The notes under the pieces are model-generated. The model saw nothing but the letters and a program-made list of their open reading frames with translations, was not told the origin of the DNA and did not search any database. The translations under genes were made by a program, and so were the position numbers. Shown piece by piece: positions 53,687-63,879 of a stretch of 64,000 nucleotides of DNA. Source of the DNA: UBA1275 sp002323515 (GTDB taxonomy: Bacteria; Bacteroidota; Rhodothermia; Balneolales; Balneolaceae); contig CAXGAH010000004.1 of the NCBI GenBank assembly GCA_964007875.1, positions 89,952-153,951 on the forward strand, written 5' to 3'. Every line of letters starts with the position of its first letter. Position 1 is the stretch's first letter.

Positions 53687-56600
53687 TTATTTAATAAATT
53701 CTATTGATAGCGGACTCAATACACTTTTACCCATCATTTTGGTTAAAAATTCATTCTCCTGATGTTGGAGTAATTCTGTTTTGAGGCGTAGTTTTCTATT
53801 CAAATACTCAAAATATCTACTTAAGTCTCCTTGTTCTGCCTCAATAGCTTGTTGCTCCAAAGAAAGTAATTCGTCGATAATTGCTATTTGATCAGCTATT
53901 TTGGTTTGTTGTATTTCATTAATCTCGAGGCTAGTATTCCATTGTTCAAGTGCCGTCTTTACTTCAATTAGGTGCGCATGTAAGCGGTAATCGCTAACGG
54001 ATAATTCAGATGCTTTCGATTGAATAGCTGCTCTTTTTCTTTTTTGGGCTATTGGAAGACTAAATGAAACTTTTGCAAGAACAGCATCTTTACCATTATT
54101 CTGAATGCCAACTTGGTCAGGCTTTTCTGCAATACTTATGTAGTCTAGCCCGACTCCAAGGCTTGGGTAGCGACTCAATTCAGTTAAGTATAATTCCATT
54201 TTTTTTGATTCTACTATAGCTTGTAATCTCTGTATCCCGGGGCTATTTAGCTGATGAATTGCACTGGAAACATCGTCCATTGAAGTCCCATTATGGTTCG
54301 TTGAATAGGTCCATTCGGCTTGGGATTCAAAGCCATCAACTACATCACCCAAATCAACAGTAGTTTCCAGTCTGTCTGGATAGATCAGCGAATCAGTAAT
54401 TGGCGCATTTCGGAGCCTATTAAAATTCCATACATGTTGAGATCTAACCAAAAAAGCCTCTTCTCGCTGCTGATCGAGTGTTTTCTCTTGAAGTTCAATC
54501 TCTAAAATCTTTCTGTTGGTTGAATAGCCTTCACTATTGAAGGTGGTGAGTAGTTGAGTTAACTCATTTAAGACATCTAATTGTAGGTCTAAAAACTTAA
54601 TTCTCATTGTTTCCGTATAGATAGAAGCCCATTCTTTATCCATTTCGAGAAAATGACGTTCAACCTCCTCAAGATACCCGAATTCCCTCGCCTCAATCAG
54701 TGCTTCAAAAGTCAATCGTTGGAGCTTCAGTGAATTAGGAAGAGGTATACTCTGGTTGATTGATATTCGGGCCGTCTGGGCACCCAAAGCTGTTTCTATA
54801 GGAGCAGCAAACACTCCGATAGAGACAGTAGGATCCATGATTCCAATAGAACGAGCTTGAAATTCTGATGAGGCAATTTCATTCCATTTTGACAACAAAT
54901 TAGGATGACTACTAAGAGCTTCTCGTTTATACGTATTCAAGGTATTCTGCGCTTGGAGGCTAGATTCAGGTGTAATTCCAACTCCAACTAAGCCAAGCAT
55001 ACACACTATGAATAGGGCAGGGGGCGGGGTTTTCCTTTGTGAAGTTTTTTGTGCGGGAGCATAGTCCTTAAATAAACTAGTAACCCTTCGTTCTTCTCTC
55101 CAAATAAATAAGAGCGGTACTACAAAAAGCGTGATTATTTGGACAAACATACCCCCTAATGTAGGAATAGCCATTGGAACCATAATTTCCGATCCTTTGC
55201 CCATTGAACTAAATAAAGGTAGTAAAGCAAAAATAGTGGTTGCGGTGGTCAACATGGTTGGTCTAATTCGTTTATTAGCTGCTTCAACCCCTACATTTCT
55301 AAGATTTTGGATATGAGTTGCTACTAGCTCAGGCTTATTAGCTATTTGCTCCCACTCATTTTTGTTTTCTTGGTGGAACTCTTTAAATCGTTGTTGTAAA
55401 TAGGTGGCCATAACAACCCCACCATCAGTAGCAATTCCAAATAATGCTAAAAAGCCAACCCAAACGGCAATACTTAATGCAACGGCCTCAATACCAAAAA
55501 GTTCCTGCAGGCTATTAAATCCAAAAAAGGAAACACTACTGAAAAAATCACTAGCGAAGAATCCCAATAAAATAAAGCCACCCGCCCAAGCTACGAATAC
55601 TCCACTAAAAATCATCAAGCTTATAGCAGCTGACTTAAATTGGATGTATAGAATAAGAAAGATGAAGACGAGCGTTAGAGGGACGAGTACTTTGAGTCGT
55701 TTTTCAGCTCGAAGTTGGTTTTCGAAGTTACCTTTAAAACTTAATTGAATGCCATCAGGCATTGTAATGGTCCCTAGTGCAATCTGTTGATTTATTTCAT
55801 CATCAATTTTAGAAATGGCGTCAACATACTCAACTCCCTTGATCACATCAAATGACACGTAGGAAACTTTAAACGATTGTTCACTTTTTATAGCCTGTGG
55901 TCCCAACCGGAATTCAACCTTCGCTAACTCGTGTAATGGTACTCTTGCACCCTGAGGGGTGTCTAAGCGAAGATTTTTGATACTCTCTGGACTTTGGCGT
56001 ACATCTTTAGCGAATCTTAAACGAATATTAAATCGTTCTCTTCCCAAAATTACAGTCCCCGTTTCTTTACCAGCCAGGGCAATTTGAGCCCATGATTGCG
56101 CTTCGGAAACACTCATCTCATAACGGGCTAATTTTTCACGATTCCATTCAATATCGATATATGGTTTACTGGCATTACGCTCGGCAAATACTGTGGCAGA
56201 ATTCACATAACTAAGGTTTGTCAATACTTTCTCGAGCTGTCTGCCAACTTCTTGAATCTCAGCTATATCTTCACCTTGAATTCGTATTCCAACCGGAGCT
56301 CGTAAGCCCGTTTGGAGCATTAAAAGTCTTGTTTCAATAGGTTGTAGCATTGGCGCTGAGGTAAGTGCTGGATGTTGGGTCTGCCTGACAATTTCATTCC
56401 AAATATCATCTGGTGATTTTATATGTTCGCGCCATTGGCGAGTTCTATTCCCTGAAATATCATAGCTATATTCTGATTTGTAGGTGATGATGTTTTCGAA
56501 CATACTAATTGGTGCGGGGTCGAGAGCTGATTCGACTCGCCCTAATTTCCCTACAACTTTTTCGACCTCTGGGATGTCTGCAACTGCTCGATCTAAAAAT

Positions 56601-58804
56601 TGAAGTAATGCTACGTTTTGTTCGACTCCTGCACTAGGTGTAGTGGTAGGCATAAACAAAAATACCCCTTCGTCTAAACTTGGCATAAACTCAGTAGCTA
56701 AACCAGGATACTCCTGGTCAAGTGTTGACCACCAATCTGTTTTACTTATATCAATCCCAATTGCCTGGGCTAGGGAGGTAGGAATAACACTTATTTTAGC
56801 AAAACCCAACCAAATAAAAAGGCCAAAAAGTAGAAGTCCGATAGGAAGACACATAAAGGTTTTTTTGTTAGAAAACGACCAAGCTAACCAAGTGGGATAA
56901 TAGGTGATGATCTTAAGAACACTACCTATTAGTACTAGTAATAACCCACTTATAAATATCCATTGAAGTAGTACAGATACTTCAGGTCCAAGCGGTAGCC
57001 ATGAACGAGTTAAATATCCAAGTACTAGGAGGATTATGAGTATTAAGGAGGTATCATGAAAGTGCTTGTAATTAAGCTCATTTATGAGTTTAGTTAGCCT
57101 GCGATCGGTAGTGATTTGTTGTATTGGATTAACGATATATCTGTAAAAAAAACTATTGATGTTGTTTTTTTGGGCGTTAAATTGTGATTCTAGTTGTCCA
57201 AATAAGAGATAGGCTAAAACAGGCAAAAGAAATAATGCAACCAAAATAGAAGCAGCTAGTACGAAAGTTTTGGTATATGCCAATGGCTGAAATAACTTAC
57301 CTTCTGCATTAATCATCAAGAACACAGGAAGAAAGCTTACTATGGTAGTTGTTATAGCCGTTATAATGGCGCCAGCAACTTCTTTTGTAGCTGAAATTAC
57401 AAGCTGGAGACGTTTCTCTAAAAAGTGTAAACCGCTCGAATGCTCAGGGCTTTCTTGTGCATCATTATCTTCTTGGTCAATTCGCTGGATAATGGTATCG
57501 GTTAGGATAACTCCCATATCAACTACCGTTCCTATGGCAATGGCAATTCCTGACAAAGCCACGATATTTGCATCAATCCCTCCTAACTTCATAGCAATAA
57601 AGGTTAATAAAACGGATACCGGCAGCATTAATGAAATAAGTAAAGCAATACGTAGGCGGCGTAAAATGAGTAATACTATGGCGATAGTGATCAAAATTTG
57701 AAGCCATAAAGCAGATTCAAGAGTTAGAATTGTATCCTCAATTAGATCTAAACGGTCATAAAAAGGAATAATTTTCAATTGAGATGCTTCACCCGTAACT
57801 AAAACTCTTTTGGGTAAAGAGGGTGATAATTCGTCGATTTTTTGTTTTATGGCTTCTATTACTTTTTTAGGATTAGCTCCATATTGAGCAACAACTACCC
57901 CGCCTACACTTTCTTTTCCTGAAACATCTAAAACACCACGTCTTTCGGCTGGTCCATAAGTTATATTGGCAATATCTTTTAAGTATAGAGGCGTTTCTTC
58001 AACTACTCTTACGGGGATCCACTCTAAATCGTTTAGATCCTCGATGCTGCCATTCCCACGAAGTAAATATTCAACTTGATTGTATTCAAGCGTTCGTAAT
58101 CCACCTTCTGCCTGGGCTTTGTTGAGTGCATTTAAAACATCTTTTGTACTAAGTTGATATTGTTCCAAAAGGGTGGGATGAACATCAACCTGAAATTCTG
58201 CAACAAATCCTCCAATGGAAGCAACCTCAGAAACCCCCGGAACAGAGGATAGGCTTGGTTTTATGTAGTAATCTTGGAGTGTTCGACGTTCATCCAGATC
58301 CCAGCCACCCACTTCTTCTCCTGAGTCATCTAATCCTTCTAAATAGTACCAAAATATTTGGCCCAGGCTGGTTGCGTCTGGTCCAAGGGCGGGTTTTGCG
58401 TTTTCGGGTAAAAAGCCTGATGGCAATGAGTTTATTTTTTCAATTATTCGGCTTCTACTCCAGTAAAAGTCTACATCCTCGTCAAAGATTATATAGAGAG
58501 TAGAACGACCAGTTATAGATAAACCCCTAACGTCCTTAACACCTGGCAGTGTTAAGAAATAATTGCTAAGGGGGTAGGTTATCTGGTCTTCAATATCCTC
58601 GGGTGATTGTCCTTGCCACTCGGTGTACACAATCTGTTGATTTTCACCCAAATCGGGTATAGCATCTACAGGTATGCTGTCAGATTCAAACGACAGATTC
58701 CAGTTGAAAGGTGCCACCGATATGCCCCAAAATAGCAGTAATAAAAAGATTCCTAAGGATAATAGAGGTTGTTCTAATGTAAACCGATAATATCGATTGA
58801 ACAT
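53687..58804 (-). CDS. cusA: Heavy-metal RND pump CusA fused to a TolC-like outer-membrane channel
   Basis: The 1705-residue protein begins as an HME-RND pump: VDAIPDLGENQQIVYTEWQG, VVDMGVILTDTI, DPAPISMFENI, RLLMLQTGLRAPVGIRIQGE and ATDGGVVMATYLQQRF. Residues about 540-645 add an insert with extra hydrophobic helices between the two halves of the pump. Pump homology ends near residue 1245 (PLLFIWREERRVTSLF). A new hydrophobic segment (about 1262-1283, ALFIVCMLGLVGVGIT) is followed by a full OEP/TolC-like domain of about 420 residues with long coiled coils. The extra helix is needed to return the chain to the periplasm and could also be a cleavable signal. It exports Cu/Ag or similar ions. 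Confidence 0.92.
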   Translation of the reverse strand: MFNRYYRFTLEQPLLSLGIFLLLLFWGISVAPFNWNLSFESDSIPVDAIPDLGENQQIVYTEWQGQSPEDIEDQITYPLSNYFLTLPGVKDVRGLSITGRSTLYIIFDEDVDFYWSRSRIIEKINSLPSGFLPENAKPALGPDATSLGQIFWYYLEGLDDSGEEVGGWDLDERRTLQDYYIKPSLSSVPGVSEVASIGGFVAEFQVDVHPTLLEQYQLSTKDVLNALNKAQAEGGLRTLEYNQVEYLLRGNGSIEDLNDLEWIPVRVVEETPLYLKDIANITYGPAERRGVLDVSGKESVGGVVVAQYGANPKKVIEAIKQKIDELSPSLPKRVLVTGEASQLKIIPFYDRLDLIEDTILTLESALWLQILITIAIVLLILRRLRIALLISLMLPVSVLLTFIAMKLGGIDANIVALSGIAIAIGTVVDMGVILTDTIIQRIDQEDNDAQESPEHSSGLHFLEKRLQLVISATKEVAGAIITAITTTIVSFLPVFLMINAEGKLFQPLAYTKTFVLAASILVALFLLPVLAYLLFGQLESQFNAQKNNINSFFYRYIVNPIQQITTDRRLTKLINELNYKHFHDTSLILIILLVLGYLTRSWLPLGPEVSVLLQWIFISGLLLVLIGSVLKIITYYPTWLAWSFSNKKTFMCLPIGLLLFGLFIWLGFAKISVIPTSLAQAIGIDISKTDWWSTLDQEYPGLATEFMPSLDEGVFLFMPTTTPSAGVEQNVALLQFLDRAVADIPEVEKVVGKLGRVESALDPAPISMFENIITYKSEYSYDISGNRTRQWREHIKSPDDIWNEIVRQTQHPALTSAPMLQPIETRLLMLQTGLRAPVGIRIQGEDIAEIQEVGRQLEKVLTNLSYVNSATVFAERNASKPYIDIEWNREKLARYEMSVSEAQSWAQIALAGKETGTVILGRERFNIRLRFAKDVRQSPESIKNLRLDTPQGARVPLHELAKVEFRLGPQAIKSEQSFKVSYVSFDVIKGVEYVDAISKIDDEINQQIALGTITMPDGIQLSFKGNFENQLRAEKRLKVLVPLTLVFIFLILYIQFKSAAISLMIFSGVFVAWAGGFILLGFFASDFFSSVSFFGFNSLQELFGIEAVALSIAVWVGFLALFGIATDGGVVMATYLQQRFKEFHQENKNEWEQIANKPELVATHIQNLRNVGVEAANKRIRPTMLTTATTIFALLPLFSSMGKGSEIMVPMAIPTLGGMFVQIITLFVVPLLFIWREERRVTSLFKDYAPAQKTSQRKTPPPALFIVCMLGLVGVGITPESSLQAQNTLNTYKREALSSHPNLLSKWNEIASSEFQARSIGIMDPTVSIGVFAAPIETALGAQTARISINQSIPLPNSLKLQRLTFEALIEAREFGYLEEVERHFLEMDKEWASIYTETMRIKFLDLQLDVLNELTQLLTTFNSEGYSTNRKILEIELQEKTLDQQREEAFLVRSQHVWNFNRLRNAPITDSLIYPDRLETTVDLGDVVDGFESQAEWTYSTNHNGTSMDDVSSAIHQLNSPGIQRLQAIVESKKMELYLTELSRYPSLGVGLDYISIAEKPDQVGIQNNGKDAVLAKVSFSLPIAQKRKRAAIQSKASELSVSDYRLHAHLIEVKTALEQWNTSLEINEIQQTKIADQIAIIDELLSLEQQAIEAEQGDLSRYFEYLNRKLRLKTELLQHQENEFLTKMMGKSVLSPLSIEFIK

Positions 58805-58924
58805 ATGTGATGTATTAGAAGTTGAACATTAAATACGTTTTGCAGGATGGGTAGAATTCTGCTAAACGCTAGGGTTCAGAACGATAGAGAGATGATTCTA
58901 TCGCTCTTTGGAACTTGTAATAAT

Positions 58925-59524
58925 CTATAATAGCCAACTTTCGAATAAACTAAAGTAGGAAGGGTGTGGGATAGGGGTTGCCCAAGTAACTGGACGGACA
59001 TTATTTAATTTATGCGAAAAAGCTGCAGTGATAGTGAAAATTGGTCCTGAAACACCTTTTGTTGGGGAAATAAGAAGTGATGTTACTTCCTTTCCGGCAT
59101 TATAGGAACACTCACAAAAACGGGTAGTTGAACACTCCGCATTATTATCAATACAACAATCAAGATCAGATGAAGTTTGTTCAGAATTAGCCTTCTTATG
59201 TGAATGAAGGTTGCTAAATGCTCTATGACTAGTTTTCTGCGTTAGATTATTTTCAGCATCCTTCTGATGACCCGAATTTGAAGAGGGTACTTTTTTATCT
59301 AACGAATAGTGTTTTGAATCAGAGTCAAATACCTGAGAGTAAGATTCAGCTGTGAATTTACTTACTCTAATATGAGTCTGCTGAATATTACTTGTTTGTT
59401 CCAGGTGATGACATGCTAAGACACTACCACTGGAAATGATAAAAAAAATAATAAGGGCATAAAGATAATTGAATGAAAATCTTATGTCCTGACCGAAAAC
59501 GATATGTTTAATATTGAATATCAA
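58925..59524 (-). CDS. Exported Cys/His-rich protein, first gene of the metal-efflux operon
   Basis: The 199-residue protein has a hydrophobic N-terminal segment (about residues 20-37, YLYALIIFFIISSGSVLAC). It ends in VLAC, so it could be a lipoprotein. The mature part is hydrophilic, Ser/His-rich, with a cysteine cluster LDCCIDNNAEC and CECSYNAG, then a C-terminal beta-like stretch ending HPSYFSLFESWLL. I do not recognise the family; the layout resembles small Cys-rich proteins found beside Bacteroidota metal-efflux genes. A periplasmic metal-binding role is inferred from the Cys/His content and from its place 120 bp upstream of cusA. Confidence 0.7.
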   Translation of the reverse strand: MIFNIKHIVFGQDIRFSFNYLYALIIFFIISSGSVLACHHLEQTSNIQQTHIRVSKFTAESYSQVFDSDSKHYSLDKKVPSSNSGHQKDAENNLTQKTSHRAFSNLHSHKKANSEQTSSDLDCCIDNNAECSTTRFCECSYNAGKEVTSLLISPTKGVSGPIFTITAAFSHKLNNVRPVTWATPIPHPSYFSLFESWLL

Positions 59525-59757
59525 TAGTATAATATAATCAAAAATTAGTGAATAATGGCAAGGTCAGACTCAGACGACACACTGCACAATGTACATATCT
59601 AGTAATTATGCTGTAAAAATTCGATTTTCAAATAATAAAAGATTGTTTTTTTTGCATAAATTTAATAAGACCATCTTAGCCACATTTAATGACATTAACC
59701 CGTACAAATACAAGAAAAGGTAAAAACGTATTTTTTGTTTTAATGTACTACGTTAAT

Positions 59758-61689
59758 CTATTCGGTATCCAGCTCCTTCCAACGAACAAATGCTTCCATT
59801 GCTTCGTATTCAGCTAATCCAAGTTGATCATAGGTTTTGGCAGTAGAACGGGTACGGTCATCCGCTCGTTGCCAAAATTCCCTTTTATCAGTTCCTGGAA
59901 ATAGCGGACGATCTTTCTGGGATTGATGTTTAAAAATGGCTCTGCGTTTTTTATCGGTTTCTTCAGGGCTTAATGGTACGGCCATTTCTATATCCTCTAT
60001 ATCCCATTCTTGCCATGCGCCTCGATAAAGCCATACATAGTAATCTTTCGTCCATTCTTGATCTTTCAATTCGCGTAAAGCTTGAAAAATGGCCTCTAAA
60101 CAGGCTCTATGAGTCCCATGAGGATCAGACAAATCTCCTGCTGCATAAATTTGGTGAGGTTTAATTTCTTCAATTAGCTTCTTAACTATGGCAACATCAT
60201 TCGGGCCAACAGGTTTTTTGCGAATTTTACCCGTTTCGTAGAAGGGTAGGTCGAGAAAATGAATGTTTTCATCAGGAATACCTACATATCTACAAGCCGC
60301 TTTTGCTTCACCACGTCGAATTAGGTCTTTGATAATTTTAATTTCCTTCGAATCGGGTTCCGCTTGATTTTTTTCTGCTAGAAAGTTCCGTATTCCACTA
60401 AAAATAGAATCAACCAGTGAATCATCTAACTTGAATACATGATGATAGTCGGAAACAAAGTCAGCGAATCGTACGGCGTCATCGTCAAGCACAGCGATAT
60501 TTCCAGAGGTCTGATATGCTATATGGACCTTATGTCCTTGATCGACCAACCGTATAAAAGTACCCCCCATTGAAATTACATCGTCATCGGGGTGAGGACT
60601 AAAAATCAACGCCTTTTTTGGAAATGGGGTTTTACGTTCTGGTCGATAGGTATCATCGGCATTGGGTTTACCACCAGGCCAACCAGTGATGGTGTGCTGA
60701 ATCTGATTAAATACCCTAATATTCACGTTATAAGCCGTACCTATTTCAACTAAAATATCGTTCATTCCAAATTCACGATAATCTTCTTCTGTCAGCTTTA
60801 AAATAGGCTTGGCTAATTTAAGACTTAACCAGATGACCGCCTTTTTGATGAGAAAATTATTCCATTTAATGGGGCCCGCCAACCAAGGGGTTTTAATTCG
60901 GGTCAATTCCGCAGCGGCTGCTGTGTCTAATATGACTTCAGTTTGGTTATGCTCCTGAAGAAAAGTAGCTGGAATAGATGTATTAATAGCTCCTTCGATA
61001 GTTTCTCGAACTATATTAGCTTTACCTTCACCCCAAGCCATTATATAGATTTTTTTTGCTTGCAAAATCGTTCCAACTCCCATGGTAATGGCTCTTCTAG
61101 GTACATTTTCAATCCCAAAGAATCCACTAGCAGCATCTAACATGGTTAATCGATCGAGTGTAATAAGTCGGGTTTTTGAGTCTATGGTAGAACCCGGTTC
61201 ATTAAAGCCGATATGACCTGTTCGACCTATGCCTAGGATTTGAACATCTAAACCGCCTACTTGCGCAATCTTTGCCTCATATTCTACACAGAATGCCGCA
61301 ACCTCATCCTTTTTTAGGGTTCCATCGGGAATATGAATATTCTCTGGCTTAACGTTGATGTGATTAAAGAGATATTCATGCATAAAATGGACATAACTCT
61401 GATGTGCATCGGGAGCCATAGGGAAATATTCGTCTAGGTTAAAGGTGATCACTCGCTCGAAACTTAGTCCTTCCTTCTTATGCTTTCGTACTAGCTCGTC
61501 ATATACTTGGGTTGGGGTAGATCCAGTAGCAAGTCCTAATACGGTAGGCTTAGACTCCTTATTTCTGGATTCAATCAGTTCAGCTATGGAATTAGCTACA
61601 TACAACGATCCTTCAATGGCTATATTGAATAACAGAGTGGGGATGCGTTCATGGCTGGTTAGATCAAAATCGGAAAGAGATACTGACAT
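59758..61689 (-). CDS. nagB: Glucosamine-6-phosphate deaminase fused to a PIG-L family deacetylase
   Basis: The 643-residue two-domain protein. Residues about 15-270 are NagB: LGLATGSTPTQVYDEL, ITFNLDEYFP, LGIGRTGHIGFNEPGS. They convert glucosamine-6-P to fructose-6-P and ammonia. Residues about 365-620 are a LmbE/PIG-L zinc hydrolase with the metal motif PHPDDDVISMGGTF and later DPHGTHRACLEA. Such fusions are common in Bacteroidota and may couple deacetylation and deamination of amino sugars. It is divergent from tatD; the shared 191-bp promoter region holds a palindrome and GTAAAA repeats. Confidence 0.94.
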   Translation of the reverse strand: MSVSLSDFDLTSHERIPTLLFNIAIEGSLYVANSIAELIESRNKESKPTVLGLATGSTPTQVYDELVRKHKKEGLSFERVITFNLDEYFPMAPDAHQSYVHFMHEYLFNHINVKPENIHIPDGTLKKDEVAAFCVEYEAKIAQVGGLDVQILGIGRTGHIGFNEPGSTIDSKTRLITLDRLTMLDAASGFFGIENVPRRAITMGVGTILQAKKIYIMAWGEGKANIVRETIEGAINTSIPATFLQEHNQTEVILDTAAAAELTRIKTPWLAGPIKWNNFLIKKAVIWLSLKLAKPILKLTEEDYREFGMNDILVEIGTAYNVNIRVFNQIQHTITGWPGGKPNADDTYRPERKTPFPKKALIFSPHPDDDVISMGGTFIRLVDQGHKVHIAYQTSGNIAVLDDDAVRFADFVSDYHHVFKLDDSLVDSIFSGIRNFLAEKNQAEPDSKEIKIIKDLIRRGEAKAACRYVGIPDENIHFLDLPFYETGKIRKKPVGPNDVAIVKKLIEEIKPHQIYAAGDLSDPHGTHRACLEAIFQALRELKDQEWTKDYYVWLYRGAWQEWDIEDIEMAVPLSPEETDKKRRAIFKHQSQKDRPLFPGTDKREFWQRADDRTRSTAKTYDQLGLAEYEAMEAFVRWKELDTE

Positions 61690-61750
61690 TGGACTAATTG
61701 GTTATATTGACGCGATTATTACCGTTTATTTCGGTATTTAGATGTAGTTT

Positions 61751-61830
61751 GTAAAATACTGCAATACCCTCGTAAAAGCAGTAATATTAGTGATTTTTAC
61801 AAGTTCGACTTTTTGTAAATTATTGTAAAA
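61751..61830. promoter_or_regulatory. Candidate operator array between nagB and tatD
   Basis: A perfect inverted repeat TTTACAA-N10-TTGTAAA spans 61796-61819. Further copies of the half-site GTAAAA lie at 61751, 61772 and 61825, giving spacings close to whole helical turns (21, 43 and 10 bp). This suits binding of a dimeric regulator in the shared promoter region. Confidence 0.45.
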
Positions 61831-61880
61831 ATAAGCTATTTCTACCATATAAGCCATAGTTTACCTTAACAATATACTCT

Positions 61881-62681
61881 ATGATTGATACCCATGCCCA
61901 TATATTTTTACCAGACTATTCTGAAGATGAAACAGCGATGATTAATCGGGCTGTAGATTTGGGTATTAGGCACGTTTTAATGCCCGCTATCAATCCTGAA
62001 TCTGTCGCTCAAATGGAAGCAATCGCACAAGTTAACAGTAGGAGTGAGGGTATTAAATTGCACCCAATGATTGGTTTACATCCCTGTGATGTATATGAGC
62101 AAATAATGATTTGGGGTGAGCATAGGTGGACTCAAAAATTAGAGAACTGGCTACAAGAATATGCCTCCTTATCTCATTATATAGGGATTGGGGAAACAGG
62201 CTTAGACTATTATTGGTCAAAGGAGTATAAAAAAGAACAGATGCTTAGTCTTGATGTACATTTCGAACTTGCTAAAAGTGTCAATAAGCCAATTGTGTTA
62301 CATAATAGGAACAGCACTCACGATTTATTGCAAACCATAGCTAAGCATCAAAATGGTTCTGTCAAAGGAGTTTGGCATTGTTTTAATGGTACATATGAGG
62401 AGGGAATGCGAGCCATAGATCTTGGATTTCACCTTGGAATAGGAGGGGTGGTAACCTTTAAAAATGCAGGGGTTGCCGAAGTTGTTCGGCAGCTACCTTT
62501 CGATAAACTCATATTAGAAACAGATTCACCTTATCTCTCACCCACTCCGTTGCGTGGTAAGCGAAATGAGCCTGCTCACCTAGCCTTTATCCAAAAAAAA
62601 CTAGGAGAACTTTTTGAGTTAAGCCAAGAAGAAGTAGAGAAGCAAACCGACTTAACAGCGTCCTCTTTGTTTTCTTTATAA
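61881..62681 (+). CDS. tatD: TatD family metal-dependent hydrolase
   Basis: The 266-residue TIM-barrel hydrolase has metal ligands in MIDTHAHIF (HxH), Glu in GIGETGLDYYW, His in KPIVLHNRNS and GVWHCFNGT, and Asp in LETDSPYLSP. LTPLRGKRNEPAH-type C-terminal region (SPTPLRGKRNEPAHLAFI) is diagnostic. TatD enzymes are exonucleases or 3'-phosphodiesterases used in DNA repair and RNA quality control. Cytoplasmic, with no partner gene in the same direction. Confidence 0.94.
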   Translation: MIDTHAHIFLPDYSEDETAMINRAVDLGIRHVLMPAINPESVAQMEAIAQVNSRSEGIKLHPMIGLHPCDVYEQIMIWGEHRWTQKLENWLQEYASLSHYIGIGETGLDYYWSKEYKKEQMLSLDVHFELAKSVNKPIVLHNRNSTHDLLQTIAKHQNGSVKGVWHCFNGTYEEGMRAIDLGFHLGIGGVVTFKNAGVAEVVRQLPFDKLILETDSPYLSPTPLRGKRNEPAHLAFIQKKLGELFELSQEEVEKQTDLTASSLFSL

Positions 62682-62709
62682 TACAGATCTTCGGAGTTAG
62701 ATTGGCTGG

Positions 62710-63879
62710 TTAATCCGGTGCAAATACAGGTCGTAAATTATCGGGGAGACCTTTTGGAAAAGTAGTTTGCGCGAATTCATTTCGAAGTTCTATGGTATTT
62801 CTTAATGCTTGAAACCCCCGAGCTATACTTCTGTTGAACTGGTTTAAGTCAGCGCCTTGCCCGGGTAGGTTAATCAACTTTCTCATCTCATAATCATAAT
62901 TATGTAAACCGTGTAAAACATTAATGCTTAATGTGTTAATATTTTTATTAAATCCATGCGTACTTGCTTCTCCAAGCTTTGTTTTCGTAATATCCTCCCG
63001 TTTGTGTTGCCATTTGCTATTTGTCCATTCTGTATCAAAATAACTCAAAAGTCGCCTTAAAACCTCTTTAGAGGCCTGAATCTTAGCTTGTTTAGAGTAT
63101 CCAGCAATGTGTGGGGTGGCGATAAAAGCTTGGTTCACTAGCGCTTTATTAGGTACTGATTCGGTTTCCCAAACGTCCAAAATAAATCTAATTTTTTTAT
63201 TAGATAATTCAATTAATTCATTGTGTCCTAATAGATAATCTTCTTTTATAATGCCGCCTCTAGCTGCATTGATGATAAGCTTGTGTTTTGGGCTAAGCGA
63301 CAAAATGTCAGGCATAAAATGATGGGTGGAATACCTGCCTTGACCGATATAAGGCAGGTGAAAACTCAGAATGTTGCAATCCTTTAGCGTATCCAAATGG
63401 CAACTCCTAAATGATTCTTCCCGCAAGGCTTTTGGCGGATCATAACCAGCATAAGATACTCCAATTGCTTGTAATTTTTTTGCTAGAGCTCCTCCCGTGT
63501 GCCCCATGCCAATAATCCCAACTTTGTGGTTGGTTAACTCCCCCCGGGTCGATGAGCACCATGTCAACATCGATGTAAGTACGTACTCCGCTACTGCATT
63601 AGCATTACAGCCTGGAGAATGATCAAATTGGATGCCATTATCGCTCAGGTATTCCATGTCAATGTGATCAGTTCCTGCAGAAGCTGACCCAATAAATTTG
63701 AGTTTTTCAGGGAGGTTAGGTACGGTCTTTGGGTTCACCTTAGTCACTGTCCTGAGTATCCAAGCGTCAAATCCTTCTAGTATTGGTATACCTTCAGAGC
63801 TGTCATAGTGAACTATTTCAGCATAGCTAGGTATAAGTTGATCTAAATAATTAATATGTTGATCGGCCAATATTCTCAC
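62710..63879 (-). CDS. pdxB: 4-phosphoerythronate dehydrogenase
   Basis: The 389-residue D-2-hydroxyacid dehydrogenase catalyses the second step of the DXP-dependent pyridoxal phosphate pathway. The start MRILADQHINYLDQLIPSYA resembles PdxB (MKIL.DENMPYA...). FIGSASAGTDHIDMEYLSDN, FDHSPGCNANAVAEYVLTSM, the NAD loop VGIIGMGHTGGALAKKLQ, NAARGGIIKEDYLL and TPHIAGYS are conserved. The C-terminal part from about residue 290 corresponds to the PdxB dimerisation domain, though it is diverged. It ends 29 bp from the tatD stop (convergent). Confidence 0.9.
   Translation of the reverse strand: MRILADQHINYLDQLIPSYAEIVHYDSSEGIPILEGFDAWILRTVTKVNPKTVPNLPEKLKFIGSASAGTDHIDMEYLSDNGIQFDHSPGCNANAVAEYVLTSMLTWCSSTRGELTNHKVGIIGMGHTGGALAKKLQAIGVSYAGYDPPKALREESFRSCHLDTLKDCNILSFHLPYIGQGRYSTHHFMPDILSLSPKHKLIINAARGGIIKEDYLLGHNELIELSNKKIRFILDVWETESVPNKALVNQAFIATPHIAGYSKQAKIQASKEVLRRLLSYFDTEWTNSKWQHKREDITKTKLGEASTHGFNKNINTLSINVLHGLHNYDYEMRKLINLPGQGADLNQFNRSIARGFQALRNTIELRNEFAQTTFPKGLPDNLRPVFAPD

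Noticed and set aside
54320..58503. Several plus-strand open frames antisense to cusA
   Set aside because: They mirror the coding pattern of cusA and show no motifs or starts with ribosome sites.
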